Assembly (NCBI GenBank): GCA_016871715.1
Contig: VHCO01000012.1
Location: forward strand, 1-64,000
DNA length: 64,000 bases
Reading direction: 5' to 3'
Source: Verrucomicrobiota bacterium
GTDB lineage: Bacteria > Verrucomicrobiota > Verrucomicrobiia > Limisphaerales > J093
In this document: positions 1-9,941 of the stretch, piece after piece
Numbering within the stretch: the stretch's first letter is position 1
Layout of the letters: every line of letters begins with the position of its first letter
The notes under the pieces: model-generated
Database searches by the model: none
Seen by the model: only the letters and a program-made list of their open reading frames with translations
Told to the model about the DNA's origin: nothing
Translations under genes and position numbers: made by a program

Positions 1-285
1 GCGCGGGCGTCTCGCCCGCGGCAGCGCGGCGTCCCGTGTGCACAGCGACTTGCGGCGCGCAGCGGAGTGCGCGCCCTACCGGGCAGGCATTCTCGAACGG
101 AGCGCGGGCGTCTCGCCCGCGGCAGCGCGGCGTCCCGTGTGCACAGCGACTTGCGGCGCGCAGCGGAGTGCGCACCCTACCGGGCAGGCATTCTCGAACG
201 GAGCGCGGGCGTCTCGCCCGCGGCAGCGCGGCGTCCCGTGTGCACAGCGATTTGCGGCGCGCAGCGGAGTGCGCGCCCTACCGGG
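1..285. repeat. Tandem repeat, period 101 bp, about 2.8 copies, possibly continuing left of the window
   Basis: Units starting gcgcgggcgtctcgcccgcggcagcgcggcgtcccgtgtgcacagcga at 1, 102 and 203, nearly identical; match ends at about 285. Confidence 0.95.
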
Positions 286-321
286 GGTTACCGGCACGCT
301 GTCCCCTACCCCGAGCTCTCG

Positions 322-1581
322 TCAGCCGGGCGGGCTCTCGGACGGATCTCGCTTGGGTTTGGGTGTGAGTTTGAGGCCCAGGCGCGGATCGGCGGGGGCG
401 AGTTTGATGGGCTGGCTTTCGCGTTGGGGTCGGGCCTGTTTACCCAGCAGGGCGAGGCGACGGGCGGCTGTCGCAGCGGCGGCGCTGCCCGGGTAGCGAT
501 CGATGATTCGTCGCAGGGTTTGGCGCGCCAGGGCGGGCTCGCCCGTTTCCTTAAGCTGGGTTTCGGCAAGGAGGTTGAGCCAGTGAACCACGCGTCCTGG
601 GGGCGCATGGGGTTGAGCGAGCAACTGCTCGAATTCGGCAGTCGCCAGGTCGAGTCGGTGGAACTCGCTGGCATAGAGCAGGGCGAGGTCCTCGCGGGTC
701 TGGTTGTCGGCTGGATGCAGATCGAGTTGGTGGACGAGTTCTGCGGCCTTGGCGCGGGGGTCGACTGGGGCGGGCTTGAGCCCGGTGAAATCCGCGCGCA
801 GGCCGAGGCGCTCGTCGGAATGCGGCACGGCCAAAGGTTCGGGGGCGTCGCGGGCGATCAAGCGTTCCGCGGTGGCGAGGTGAGCGAGGCGTTGGTGGGC
901 GAAATGGGCCTCCGGCGAGTCGGGGAACAGGGTCGGGATTCGTTCGAGGGTGCGGCGGGCCGATTCGGGGTCGCGGCGATACTTGAGGTGCCAGTCGGCC
1001 AATCGGCTGAGGGCATAGGCGAGGTTCTTGGGGGCGTGGTCGGGTTGTTGGAGGAGATGCTCGATCGAGGCGGCGGCGCCCTCGACGTCGCGCAGGTCCT
1101 CGGCCTGGATTTCGGCCAACATCAGCCAGAGGCGGAAGTCGGTGGGGAACAGCTCGAGTTGTTGGCGGATCTCGGCGATGGCCTCGGCGTACCGCCCCAA
1201 CTTGCGCCGGGCTTCCGCCACCGAGAAACTAGGTTCCGGTTCCGGCGCGGCGGTGCCGCCGTCGTAGAGTCGGCCCAAGTGTCGGCCGGCGGCCTCGACG
1301 ATGCTGGGGACCCAGACCAGGGCGAGGACCATGCCGGCCAAGGCGGCCAGGGGGACGGCCATTGCGGCGCTGGGATCGCTCTGGTCCATGCGCTTGACCA
1401 GCGGGCCGACCATCAAGGCCAGGAAGGCGAACACCCCCACCGTCAACAACCAACGAATGAAAAGGGCGGCGCGGTCGTCGCTGCGCTTCCACCATTTGAC
1501 CATGACCCACAGCGCCACGACCGCGAGCGCGGCGAGGGGCATCCCGTTGCGCACGATTTCCCACAAGCTCATTGGAGACAA
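322..1581 (-). CDS. Membrane-anchored tetratricopeptide-repeat protein
   Basis: 419 aa ORF; two N-terminal hydrophobic segments followed by TPR-like repeats (RKLGRYAEAIAEIRQQLELFPTDFRLWLMLAEI). Confidence 0.8.
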   Translation of the reverse strand: MSPMSLWEIVRNGMPLAALAVVALWVMVKWWKRSDDRAALFIRWLLTVGVFAFLALMVGPLVKRMDQSDPSAAMAVPLAALAGMVLALVWVPSIVEAAGRHLGRLYDGGTAAPEPEPSFSVAEARRKLGRYAEAIAEIRQQLELFPTDFRLWLMLAEIQAEDLRDVEGAAASIEHLLQQPDHAPKNLAYALSRLADWHLKYRRDPESARRTLERIPTLFPDSPEAHFAHQRLAHLATAERLIARDAPEPLAVPHSDERLGLRADFTGLKPAPVDPRAKAAELVHQLDLHPADNQTREDLALLYASEFHRLDLATAEFEQLLAQPHAPPGRVVHWLNLLAETQLKETGEPALARQTLRRIIDRYPGSAAAATAARRLALLGKQARPQRESQPIKLAPADPRLGLKLTPKPKRDPSESPPG

Positions 1582-1604
1582 GGTTGGCCGGCTGGGAGGG
1601 CCGT

Positions 1605-2660
1605 TTAGCCGCCGCGTTTGGCGATGCGATCGGGGTGCCGCACCCGGCTCAGGGCGACGTCGTAGCTGATGGCGCAGCGACAGTACAGATCGTGCAGGCA
1701 GGCATCGAGCAGGACCATGCCGTCCCGGCCGCCGGTTTGGATAATGGTCTCGAGCATGTGAAGCTGGTTCTCGCGGATGACATTGCGGACGGCGCTGTTG
1801 GCGACGAGCAGTTCGTAGGCGAGGGCGCGCCGCACGCCGTCGACGCCGGGGACCAACTCCTGGTAGATGACCGCCACCAGGGAGCTGGCCAATTGCAGCA
1901 CGATCTGGCGCTGGCCTGGAGCTTCGCAGACGCCGATGATTCGTTCCAGGGCGTGCACCACATTGGGCGAATGCATGGTGGCCAACACCAAGTGCCCCGT
2001 TTCCGCCGCGTTCAACGCGGTGCCGACCGCCTCCGGTTCGCGGATTTCACCGATGACAATCACGTCGGGGTCTTGGCGCAGGACATGGATCAGGGCGCGG
2101 TTGAACGAATGGGTGTCGGTCAGCACCTCCTGCTGCACGACGATGGCGCGTTTGTTATGGTGCACGAACTCGATCGGATCCTCGATGGTGACGATTTTGC
2201 ACCGTCGCTCCCGGTTAATCAGGTCCACCAGATAGTTTAAGGTGGTGGTCTTGCCCGAGCCGCTCGGCCCGGTGATCAACACCAGCCCGTTGGGGCGGCG
2301 CACCAGTTCGTCCAGCTTGGGTGGCAGGCCCAAGTCGTCTCGGGTCGCAATGTACTCTCCGCAGAACCGGAAGCAGAACTCGGGGCAACCGTTGCGCCGA
2401 TAGAGGGTGAGCCGCATCCGGCCGACTTCCGGCGCGTGCAAGGACACGCTCAGCTCCCACTCGCGTTCGAGCGTATCCCGCTGTTGCACATTGAGCAACG
2501 CGCTGGCCATTTGGCCTAACTCGGTCCCCTCGAGCGCGTCGGCATCGGCGAGGATGATCTCCCCGTTGATACGGAAAGCCGGCGGCGCACCCGCCACCAG
2601 GTGGAGGTCCGACGCGCCGCGCTCGACCGCCATGGCCAGGAGTTGATCGAGCTTGTTCAT
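1605..2660 (-). CDS. PilT-type (GspE/PulE superfamily) ATPase
   Basis: Start MNKLDQLLAMAVERGASDLHL; Walker A GPSGSGKTTTLNYL; DPDVIVIGEIREPEA. ORF-track extension upstream of 2660 is spurious. Confidence 0.88.
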   Translation of the reverse strand: MNKLDQLLAMAVERGASDLHLVAGAPPAFRINGEIILADADALEGTELGQMASALLNVQQRDTLEREWELSVSLHAPEVGRMRLTLYRRNGCPEFCFRFCGEYIATRDDLGLPPKLDELVRRPNGLVLITGPSGSGKTTTLNYLVDLINRERRCKIVTIEDPIEFVHHNKRAIVVQQEVLTDTHSFNRALIHVLRQDPDVIVIGEIREPEAVGTALNAAETGHLVLATMHSPNVVHALERIIGVCEAPGQRQIVLQLASSLVAVIYQELVPGVDGVRRALAYELLVANSAVRNVIRENQLHMLETIIQTGGRDGMVLLDACLHDLYCRCAISYDVALSRVRHPDRIAKRGG

Positions 2661-3436
2661 GATCCGGCGGGGCGTCCGCGCCGCCACCAACCCAGCCAGC
2701 GGTGCCACCAACTGACATTGCGCAGGTCGGCCAGGGCCTCGCCGAGCGCTGGACACCGCGGGTCCAACTGGCGCGCTTGATCGAATGAATCGGCTGCCGC
2801 GCTGGCCAGCCCCAGCGCCATTTGACAGCGGCCCATTTGCAGCCAGATGACCGCTTGCGCGCCGTCCAGGGCCAAGGCCTGGCTGATCAGGCGCAGCGCC
2901 ACGGAGAAGCGGCGGTACCAGGAGTGGATGCGCGAGGCGAGCCAGGGCCAGAGCCAATCGCGGGGCGTGACCGCCAGCGCCTTGCTGAAGCAGTAGTCGG
3001 CGCGCCGTTCTTTCCGGGCGAGCAAGACGTCGCCGCGCGCCAACCAGATGTAGGGCGTGTCACCCCGCTCCTCGATGGCTGCGTCCGAGAACAGCAAGGC
3101 GGCCTTCAAGTCCCCCGTCCGTGCCAGGGCCACGGCCTTGGCGGCCAACACCTCCGGCTCGCGTGGAAACCGCGCGGCGGCTTGATCCGCCCAGTTCTTG
3201 GCTTCCTCGAAATCGCCCAATTCGATCAGCATGCGGACTTGTCCGACCCAGGCGTGGGGGTTTTGCGGGTTGGACTCGAGCACGCGCGCGAAGGCGCGCA
3301 AGGCCAGCTCGAAATCGCCGCGGCGCAAGGCCTCCTCGGCCGCCTGCGCCTGGAGACCTTCGTCACAGGCCAGCTCTTGCTGCCGAACCTCGTGAGGCCG
3401 GCGTTCGCCGAATTCGAGGTTGCCAAAGCGGCTCAT
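2657..3436 (-). CDS. TPR protein
   Basis: Start MSRFGNLEFGERRPHEV; TPR-like repeats (LRRGDFELALRAFARVLESNPQNPHAWVGQ); overlaps the next start by 4 bp. Confidence 0.75.
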   Translation of the reverse strand: MSRFGNLEFGERRPHEVRQQELACDEGLQAQAAEEALRRGDFELALRAFARVLESNPQNPHAWVGQVRMLIELGDFEEAKNWADQAAARFPREPEVLAAKAVALARTGDLKAALLFSDAAIEERGDTPYIWLARGDVLLARKERRADYCFSKALAVTPRDWLWPWLASRIHSWYRRFSVALRLISQALALDGAQAVIWLQMGRCQMALGLASAAADSFDQARQLDPRCPALGEALADLRNVSWWHRWLGWWRRGRPAGS

Positions 3437-3675
3437 GCCACGACTAACGTTCCGGCGTCTGCACCGCACCGAGCGTACCCACACCTAACCGTTCCCGCCC
3501 CGGCGCCGGGCGGAAGTCTGCCACGGCAAATTCGCAAGACAAAGCTTTTCCCATGCCAGCCTTAGACCGGCGCGCCGGGTTGGGCTCACGGGTTCAGGTG
3601 TAGGGTCGACGACCCGCCCCGGTTGGATTCTCCGCTTGAAATCCGGCGGCGTTAACCGAAGTTAGGCGCCGTTTT

Positions 3676-3984
3676 ATGACGTACATTTTAACGGCGTATA
3701 TCGTGCTCCTGCTCGTGGGAGGACTGATCGGGTATGTGAAGGCGGGGAGCAAGGTCTCGTTGGCGATGTCGCTCGGATTCGCCGCGGCGATAGGGCTATG
3801 TGTGTTCACGGGTGTGCGGCACGGGCTGACGATCGCGGTGGTGCTACAGTTGGCCTTGCTGGCGGTGTTTGTGGCGCGCTACCTCAAGACCAAGAAGTTC
3901 ATGCCCGCGGGTCTGATGGGGGTGGTAACCGTGCTGGCCGTGACGGCCGAGTTGGCGATCCAATCGGTGGGGCGCGGCTCGTAG
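3676..3984 (+). CDS. TMEM14 family small membrane protein
   Basis: MTYILTAYIVLLLVGGLIGYVKAGSKVSLAMSLGFAAAIG is TMEM14-like. Confidence 0.75.
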   Translation: MTYILTAYIVLLLVGGLIGYVKAGSKVSLAMSLGFAAAIGLCVFTGVRHGLTIAVVLQLALLAVFVARYLKTKKFMPAGLMGVVTVLAVTAELAIQSVGRGS

Positions 3985-4036
3985 GACCCGCTAGGCGGAG
4001 GTGGCCGTCCGCGCTCCACCTCGTCAAGGATTCCGG
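3969..4036 (+). repeat. Partial or diverged copy of the MITE-like element found at 42253-42383
   Basis: 65-bp ungapped alignment to the reverse complement of 42256-42320 with about 9 mismatches; end acctcgtcaaggattccgg resembles the TIR. Confidence 0.8.
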
Positions 4037-4118
4037 CTGTCGGTTTCTGGAGCCGGGGACATAATCGGCTTCCGTTGGGCCGGCACGTGACCCTAAGCTG
4101 CCGCTCGTCAACCGCAAC

Positions 4119-5063
4119 ATGAAGACCGTTCGCATCGGGAAAAGCTCGCTGACGTCGAGCCGGCTGGCCTACGGCTGCTGGCGGCTCGCGGGCACCAACG
4201 ACCCCCACCAACTCACGCCGGAGCGAGAAAGCCACGGACGAGCGGCGGTGCTGGCCGCGCACGAGGCCGGGTACACGCTGTTCGATCACGCGGACATCTA
4301 CTGCGACGGCACCGGGGAGCGGATCTTCGGTCAAGTGTTGCGGGACGTACCCGGGTTGAGGGAGCAGATCGTGCTGGCTAGCAAGTGCGGCATCCGCATG
4401 GCTGGCCAGCCCGAGGCGACGGCGCCCTACCGGTATGACTTTTCGGCGGACTACATTATCAGTTCGTGCGAGGGCTCGTTGCAGCGGTTGGGCGTGGAAA
4501 CGATCGACCTGTACCAGTTGCACCGACCCGACTTCCTCGGGCGGCCGGACGAGGTTGCTGGGGCGTTTAGTCGGCTGCTCGAGGCGGGCAAAGTGCGCGA
4601 GTTCGGCGTGAGCAATTTCCGCCCTTCACAGTGGGCGGCTCTGCAGCGGGCGTGTCCGATGCCGCTGGTGGCAAACCAGATCGAACTGAGCCTCTGCCAC
4701 CTCGATGCCTTTCAGGACGGGACCTTGGACCAGTGCTTGGCCGAAGGGGTTACCCCGGTGGCATGGGGTCCGTTGGGTGGTGGGCGGCTGGCCCGGGTGG
4801 CAGCGGTGGATCTGCAAGATCCACACCATGCCCACAAGTTGAAGTTGTCCGACGCACTCGAGGCAGTAGCTCGCGAGCGTGGGGTGAGCCGGTCGGTGGT
4901 GGCGTTGGCGTGGCTGTTGCGCCATCCCAGCGGCATCGTGCCCATTGTGGGCTCGACGCAGCCGGACCGCATCCGGGACTGCGCCCAGGCCGATGCGCTC
5001 GAGTTGACGCGGGAAGAATGGTACCGGCTCCACGAGGCGGCCTATGGGCAACGGCTCCCTTGA
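4119..5063 (+). CDS. Aldo/keto reductase
   Basis: AYGCWRLAG, GYTLFDHADIYCDGTGERIFG, VSNFRPSQW, IVPIVGSTQPDRI. Confidence 0.9.
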   Translation: MKTVRIGKSSLTSSRLAYGCWRLAGTNDPHQLTPERESHGRAAVLAAHEAGYTLFDHADIYCDGTGERIFGQVLRDVPGLREQIVLASKCGIRMAGQPEATAPYRYDFSADYIISSCEGSLQRLGVETIDLYQLHRPDFLGRPDEVAGAFSRLLEAGKVREFGVSNFRPSQWAALQRACPMPLVANQIELSLCHLDAFQDGTLDQCLAEGVTPVAWGPLGGGRLARVAAVDLQDPHHAHKLKLSDALEAVARERGVSRSVVALAWLLRHPSGIVPIVGSTQPDRIRDCAQADALELTREEWYRLHEAAYGQRLP

Positions 5064-5108
5064 GGTTTTCGCGACCGTGGGGTGCCTGGGCGGTGCCGGG
5101 TTCCGAAT

Positions 5109-6152
5109 ATGAAGGTGCCTGAGGTTATGGGCTTTCGCCTGGCGGCGGAGTGGGAAGACCACCGCGCGACCTGGCTGAGTTGGCCCCGGCCCGACAGCCC
5201 GAGTTACGCCGAGGGTTACGAGGCCGCCCTCGAGGTCCTGGTCCGGTTCGTTCGCCTCCTGGTCCAGGGCGAGGAAGTCCGGATCCTGGTCCGGAACGAG
5301 GGCCTGGAAGGACAGGCGCAGGCGGCGCTCCGACAAGGCCGTATCCCCATGCACCGGGTCTTCTTCCATCGCATCCCCACCTACGAACCCTGGTGCCGCG
5401 ATTACGGCCCCGTCTTCCTGGTGCGCGAGCGGATTAGCCAACGGCAAGTTGCCGTCGTGGATTGGCGCTACAACGCTTGGGGCGGGAAGTACGCGCCCTA
5501 CGAAGAGGACGACGCGATGCCGGCGCACGTGGCGCGCTTGCGGCGCCAGACGTTGTTCACGCCCAAGATCGTCCTCGAAGGCGGGGCTCTCGAAGCCAAC
5601 GGCGCGGGCTCGCTCCTGACCAGCGAAGCCGCCGTGTTGAGCGCCGGCCGCAACCCGGACCTGACGGCCCAGGAGGCCGAACGGATCTTTCTGGACTACC
5701 TAGGCGTGTCGAACGTTCTGTGGCTGCGGGAGGGTTTGGACGGCGACTATGCTGGGGGCCGTGTTGACAACCTGGCGCGGTTTGTGAACCCCAGCACGAT
5801 CGTCGCGGCGGTCGAGGACGATCTCGAGGACGGCAATTACATGGCGCTGCAGGAGAATCTCCGGCGGCTCCGCACGATGCGCGACCAGGAGGAGCACCTG
5901 TTTCGGATTGTGAAGTTGCCCTTGCCGGGGCGTCTCGAGCGGGCTGGCCGGCGCCTGCCGGCGAGCTACCTGCAATTCTACATCGCCAATAGCGCGGTGG
6001 TCGTCCCGACCTATGGCCACTCCCGCGACCGCGTCGCCCTCGAGTCGTTGCAGCGGGAATTCGCGGACCGCCGCGTGGTCGGGCTCGATTGCCGCGACCT
6101 GCTTCGCGGCGGCGGCTCGCTCCACAGCTTGGCGTTGCCCGAACCGCTTTGA
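5109..6152 (+). CDS. Agmatine deiminase / peptidyl-arginine deiminase family protein
   Basis: FRLAAEWEDHRATWLSWPRP, WCRDYGPVFLV, VVDWRYNAWGGKY, LEGGALEANGAGSLLTSE. Confidence 0.9.
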   Translation: MKVPEVMGFRLAAEWEDHRATWLSWPRPDSPSYAEGYEAALEVLVRFVRLLVQGEEVRILVRNEGLEGQAQAALRQGRIPMHRVFFHRIPTYEPWCRDYGPVFLVRERISQRQVAVVDWRYNAWGGKYAPYEEDDAMPAHVARLRRQTLFTPKIVLEGGALEANGAGSLLTSEAAVLSAGRNPDLTAQEAERIFLDYLGVSNVLWLREGLDGDYAGGRVDNLARFVNPSTIVAAVEDDLEDGNYMALQENLRRLRTMRDQEEHLFRIVKLPLPGRLERAGRRLPASYLQFYIANSAVVVPTYGHSRDRVALESLQREFADRRVVGLDCRDLLRGGGSLHSLALPEPL

Positions 6153-6746
6153 ATGAGCGCTGCGATTCGCGCGTTTGTCGCCCTGAAAGTGGGTGGCGCG
6201 GTGCTCGACGCCGTGCTGCAGAGCCAGCAGGCGTTGCGCGATCGGGTGCCCGCCTCCGCGGTCCGCTGGACACCCCGTGAACAACTTCATCTGACGCTCC
6301 GGTTCCTTGGCCAAGTCCCGCGGGCCAGCCTTCCGGCTTTGACGTCGGCCCTGGACGCGGCCGCGGGCGTGGGGCAAGGCCTCGAGTTGGAGTTGGCCGG
6401 CCTGGGCGCGTTTCCCAGCCTGCGCTCGCCTCGGGTCTTGTGGATCGGGGTGCGGGGTGACACGGCCGCGCTCGCCCGGTTGCAGGCGAGTGTAACGACC
6501 GCCACGGCCAGCTTCGGCGAACCACCCGAGAGCCGGCGGTGGCATCCTCACCTCACGATGGGGCGCGTGAGCGGGCACGAGCGCGACGCGGCATCTCGGG
6601 TGGGGGCAGCGCTGGCGGACCAACGCGTCGCCTCGCTCGGCCGCTGGCGTGCCACCCAGATCCACCTGGTCCAGAGCGAGCTGTTGCCCGCTGGGGCGCG
6701 CTATACGGACGTCGCAACGTTCGCGTTGGTGGCAGAGACAGGCTGA
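6153..6746 (+). CDS. thpR: RNA 2',3'-cyclic phosphodiesterase (LigT/ThpR family)
   Basis: Two HxT/S-type motifs: QLHLTLRFLGQV and WHPHLTMGRV. Confidence 0.88.
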   Translation: MSAAIRAFVALKVGGAVLDAVLQSQQALRDRVPASAVRWTPREQLHLTLRFLGQVPRASLPALTSALDAAAGVGQGLELELAGLGAFPSLRSPRVLWIGVRGDTAALARLQASVTTATASFGEPPESRRWHPHLTMGRVSGHERDAASRVGAALADQRVASLGRWRATQIHLVQSELLPAGARYTDVATFALVAETG

Positions 6747-6811
6747 GCGCCTACCCTTGGCTTTGGCTCAGGAGCGGGACGAGCTGGCGAGCCGAATGAA
6801 TGCGACCGTGG

Positions 6812-7972
6812 TTAACGGACGAAGGACTTGGTGAAATCCTCGCTGCTGACGGCGATGACCTTTTTCTCGAACTTAGATTCCGCGATCAACTGAAGCAGCT
6901 TGTGCTCGTAGGCGGCGCCATCCAGTGGCAGGGGCACCGTGGCGTTGGTCAACGAGGAGAAGAGCATCGCGTTGGCCAGTTCGACCGAGTTCATGCCTTC
7001 GGCTCCCGGCGCGATCAGGGGTGCGCCATCGAGGATGGCATCGACGAAATTCTGGGTGAGGGTCGAGTGTTGCGCCGGGGCGTTCTCGAAAGGGATCTCG
7101 ACATGCCACACCTCCGGGCGGGCAAAGCCGGTCTTGGCGGTGCGGCTGTACTCGACCATATCGACTTGGTTGCGCGTGAACGCGATGCGGTTGTTCTCGA
7201 GAACGACCTTGCCGCGGGTGCCGCAAAGCTCGAGGCGGTTGGTGCCCGGGGCTTCCCCGGTCGAGGTCACGAACACGCCCGAGGCGCCGCTGGCCCATTC
7301 CCAGTAGGCCGTGACGTTGTCTTCGACTTCGATGCCGTGGTAGCGGCCGAGTTGGCAGAAACCGCGCACGCGCGCGGGCATCCCGCAGAGCCATTGGAGG
7401 ATGTCGAGATTGTGTGGGCATTGGTTCAAGAGGACGCCGCCGCCTTCGCCCTTCCAGGTGGCGCGCCAGCCGCCGCTGGCGTAGTAGGCCTCGGTGCGGA
7501 ACCAGTCGGTCATGATCCAGCTCACGCGCACCAACTCGCCCAACTCGCCGCTGGCGATCAGGTGTTTGAGCTTCACATAGCGCGGTTCGGTGCGGAGCTG
7601 GAACATCGCGCCGAAGACCCGCTGCGGATGCCGCGCATGGGTGGCAATGAGACGTTCGGCGTCGGCCTTGTGGACCGAGATCGGTTTCTCGACCATCACG
7701 TGCAAGCCCGCCTCGAGCGCCGCTATGCCCAGGGTGGTGTGCTGGTAGTGCGGCGTGGCAACGATGACCGCATCCACTTCGCCCGAGGCAATCAGTTCGG
7801 CGCCGTCCGGGAAGGTCTTCAGTGGCCGGTAGGGCTCGAGGGGGGCAAACGCGTCCGCCACGGCCGTGAGTTCGCACCGGTTCACTTTACCATTTCGCAA
7901 ATAGTCGGCGTGGTACTTGCCGATGTTGCCCAGGCCAATAATGCCCATGCGTACGTTGGTCATGCCCGCCAT
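6812..7972 (-). CDS. Gfo/Idh/MocA family oxidoreductase
   Basis: MGIIGLGNIGKYHADYL Rossmann motif; VMVEKPISVHKADAERLI; GGGVLLNQCPHNLDILQWL. Confidence 0.92.
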   Translation of the reverse strand: MAGMTNVRMGIIGLGNIGKYHADYLRNGKVNRCELTAVADAFAPLEPYRPLKTFPDGAELIASGEVDAVIVATPHYQHTTLGIAALEAGLHVMVEKPISVHKADAERLIATHARHPQRVFGAMFQLRTEPRYVKLKHLIASGELGELVRVSWIMTDWFRTEAYYASGGWRATWKGEGGGVLLNQCPHNLDILQWLCGMPARVRGFCQLGRYHGIEVEDNVTAYWEWASGASGVFVTSTGEAPGTNRLELCGTRGKVVLENNRIAFTRNQVDMVEYSRTAKTGFARPEVWHVEIPFENAPAQHSTLTQNFVDAILDGAPLIAPGAEGMNSVELANAMLFSSLTNATVPLPLDGAAYEHKLLQLIAESKFEKKVIAVSSEDFTKSFVR

Positions 7973-8114
7973 TATACTGAGCGGGCCGGCTCGTAGGGAA
8001 CTCCGAAACGCGTGACGGCGCGGCGTCCTTCGGTCGGGTGTGCCCCGCTTGACGCCCGCTGCCCGCCCGACATATAGGTTGCGCGGCCGACCCGAGACGG
8101 GTCACATTCCAACG

Positions 8115-9152
8115 ATGAACACGATTCCGAAGCTTCTGTTGGCGCTCCTCGCCGCGGTACCGTTGGCGCAAAGCGCCCAGCCCACTCCTGACCCTTACAT
8201 GGGCGACTGGCAAGGCACCCTGCGATTGGAAGAGGGCGCCGACCAACCCATCGCCGTCAACCTCATCCCGCATGGCGCCGGCCAGTATGAGGCCCGGCTA
8301 CTCTCCACCTTCGAGCGGCGTGTGCCCGTCCTGTTTCAACTCCGCGTCCGGTTTCAGGGAGGCGAGTTTCGGGCTGTGGACGCTATCCCATTCGAGGTGG
8401 GCCGGGTCGTGCGCGCCACCGAGGACGGCGTGGTGGTGAATGCCTCGCTGTGGACTGGCCGCCTCGATGAGGGTGTCTTGGCCGGCCGGTTGGTCGGCAA
8501 TCGGGCTGGCCAGTTCCGTTTGCGGCCGATGGAACGGCCCTCGCCGACGCTTGGGCAATCGCCGCCGGCCGGTGCCCTGGTGTTGTTCGACGGCCAGAAC
8601 CTCGAGGCCTGGACCCCGCGCGATCCCAACGCCGGTGCTGTCCGGTGGAAGTTGGTCGAGGAAAGGGCTATGGAGGTCCAAGGCGGCGACATTCGCACCA
8701 AGGAACTGTTCGGGGACCATCGGTTGCACCTCGAGTTTCGCACGCCCTACATGCCGCAAGCCCGGGGCCAAGGGCGAGGCAACAGTGGCGTCTACCTCGA
8801 AGGCCGGTACGAACTGCAGGTCCTCGACAGCTACGGCCTCGAGGGTGAAGACAACGAGTGCGGCGGCATCTACACCGTGGCCAAGCCCCGCGTCAACATG
8901 TGCGCCCCGCCCCTCCAGTGGCAGACCTACGACATCACCTTCACCTCGGCACGCCTGGACGCCGACGTCAAAAAGACCGCCCCCGCCCGGGTCACCATCC
9001 TGCACAATGGCGTGGTCATCCATGAGGACCTTGAATTGCCGCGGGTCACGGGCGGTGCCTTCGACAGCCGGGAGGGCACCCCGGGGCCGCTCTTACTACA
9101 AGACCACGGCAACCCAGTACGCTTCCGGAATATCTGGATCGAGAAACGCTGA
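8115..9152 (+). CDS. Secreted DUF1080 (3-keto-disaccharide hydrolase) family protein
   Basis: Signal peptide MNTIPKLLLALLAAVPLAQSAQ; LFDGQNLEAWTPRD...GNSGVYLEGRYELQVLDSYG. Confidence 0.9.
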   Translation: MNTIPKLLLALLAAVPLAQSAQPTPDPYMGDWQGTLRLEEGADQPIAVNLIPHGAGQYEARLLSTFERRVPVLFQLRVRFQGGEFRAVDAIPFEVGRVVRATEDGVVVNASLWTGRLDEGVLAGRLVGNRAGQFRLRPMERPSPTLGQSPPAGALVLFDGQNLEAWTPRDPNAGAVRWKLVEERAMEVQGGDIRTKELFGDHRLHLEFRTPYMPQARGQGRGNSGVYLEGRYELQVLDSYGLEGEDNECGGIYTVAKPRVNMCAPPLQWQTYDITFTSARLDADVKKTAPARVTILHNGVVIHEDLELPRVTGGAFDSREGTPGPLLLQDHGNPVRFRNIWIEKR

Positions 9153-9176
9153 AGCTCAGGAGCGGCCGGCCGCCGG

Positions 9177-9941
9177 CTACGGTTTCGCCCGGAGTCGCGC
9201 GATGTGTCGCTCGAGCTCGGGGCCGAGATCTTCTTGATAGAAATAGGCGTCCCGCTCGCCGGCGGTGCTCCAACTGTGAATGAAGAGCATCTGGTTGAAC
9301 CGGAGCCAGCGAGCCGATCCGTCCATGAAGACCTGGTTGCCGCCCTCGGGAATTCCCCCCGGCCCGCGATGCGGTGGCATGCCCTTGAAGGCCGAGTCGC
9401 GCCCGCCGCCCCATTGCCGGTCGATCTTCATGACGGCGTCTGCCGCCAACACCCAGCCCGGTTGAGATTGGCCGGTCTTGATCGGGCTGCGCGAGGGGAA
9501 CGTGCCGGCGGGATTCCGCCACTGTGGGATGCCCCCGAAGTACTGAAAACCGATCACCCATTGCGGGTACTGGGCTTCGTAGGTCGGAAAACCGGGCCGG
9601 TTCGGACAGGTCCAAATCTGCGCCAGCGAGTTGGTTGTCAGGTTCAGTCCGGCGGTCGCGGCGGCTTCGCGCTCGGGTGGATTCAGGCAGATTTGCACCT
9701 CGCCGAAGCGCGCCTCGACCACGCGGTCGGCGTTGTCGCCAGCGTACACCGTCATGCCGATGAGGATTTGGCGTAGGTTGTTGATACACTTCGCCCGCCG
9801 ACTGGTTTCCTTCGCCCGGCTCAGAGCGGGCAACAACATCCCTGCCAGAATGGCAATGATCGCAATCACCACCAAGAGCTCGATCAAGGTAAACCCACCG
9901 CCGCGGGCACGGAAAACATAACGCTGGTTTGGGTCGTGCAT
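9177..9941 (-). CDS. Type II secretion/prepilin-type N-terminal cleavage protein
   Basis: [30 protein letters not shown]. Confidence 0.9.
   Translation of the reverse strand: MHDPNQRYVFRARGGGFTLIELLVVIAIIAILAGMLLPALSRAKETSRRAKCINNLRQILIGMTVYAGDNADRVVEARFGEVQICLNPPEREAAATAGLNLTTNSLAQIWTCPNRPGFPTYEAQYPQWVIGFQYFGGIPQWRNPAGTFPSRSPIKTGQSQPGWVLAADAVMKIDRQWGGGRDSAFKGMPPHRGPGGIPEGGNQVFMDGSARWLRFNQMLFIHSWSTAGERDAYFYQEDLGPELERHIARLRAKP

Noticed and set aside
1-285. CRISPR array
   Set aside because: Whole 101-bp units repeat with no variable spacers.
67-1608. 513-aa plus-strand ORF
   Set aside because: Antisense shadow of the TPR gene and the 101-bp repeat in GC-rich sequence; Gly/Gln-rich with no domain signature.
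6800-7996. 398-aa plus-strand ORF
   Set aside because: Exactly antisense to the well-supported Gfo/Idh/MocA gene.
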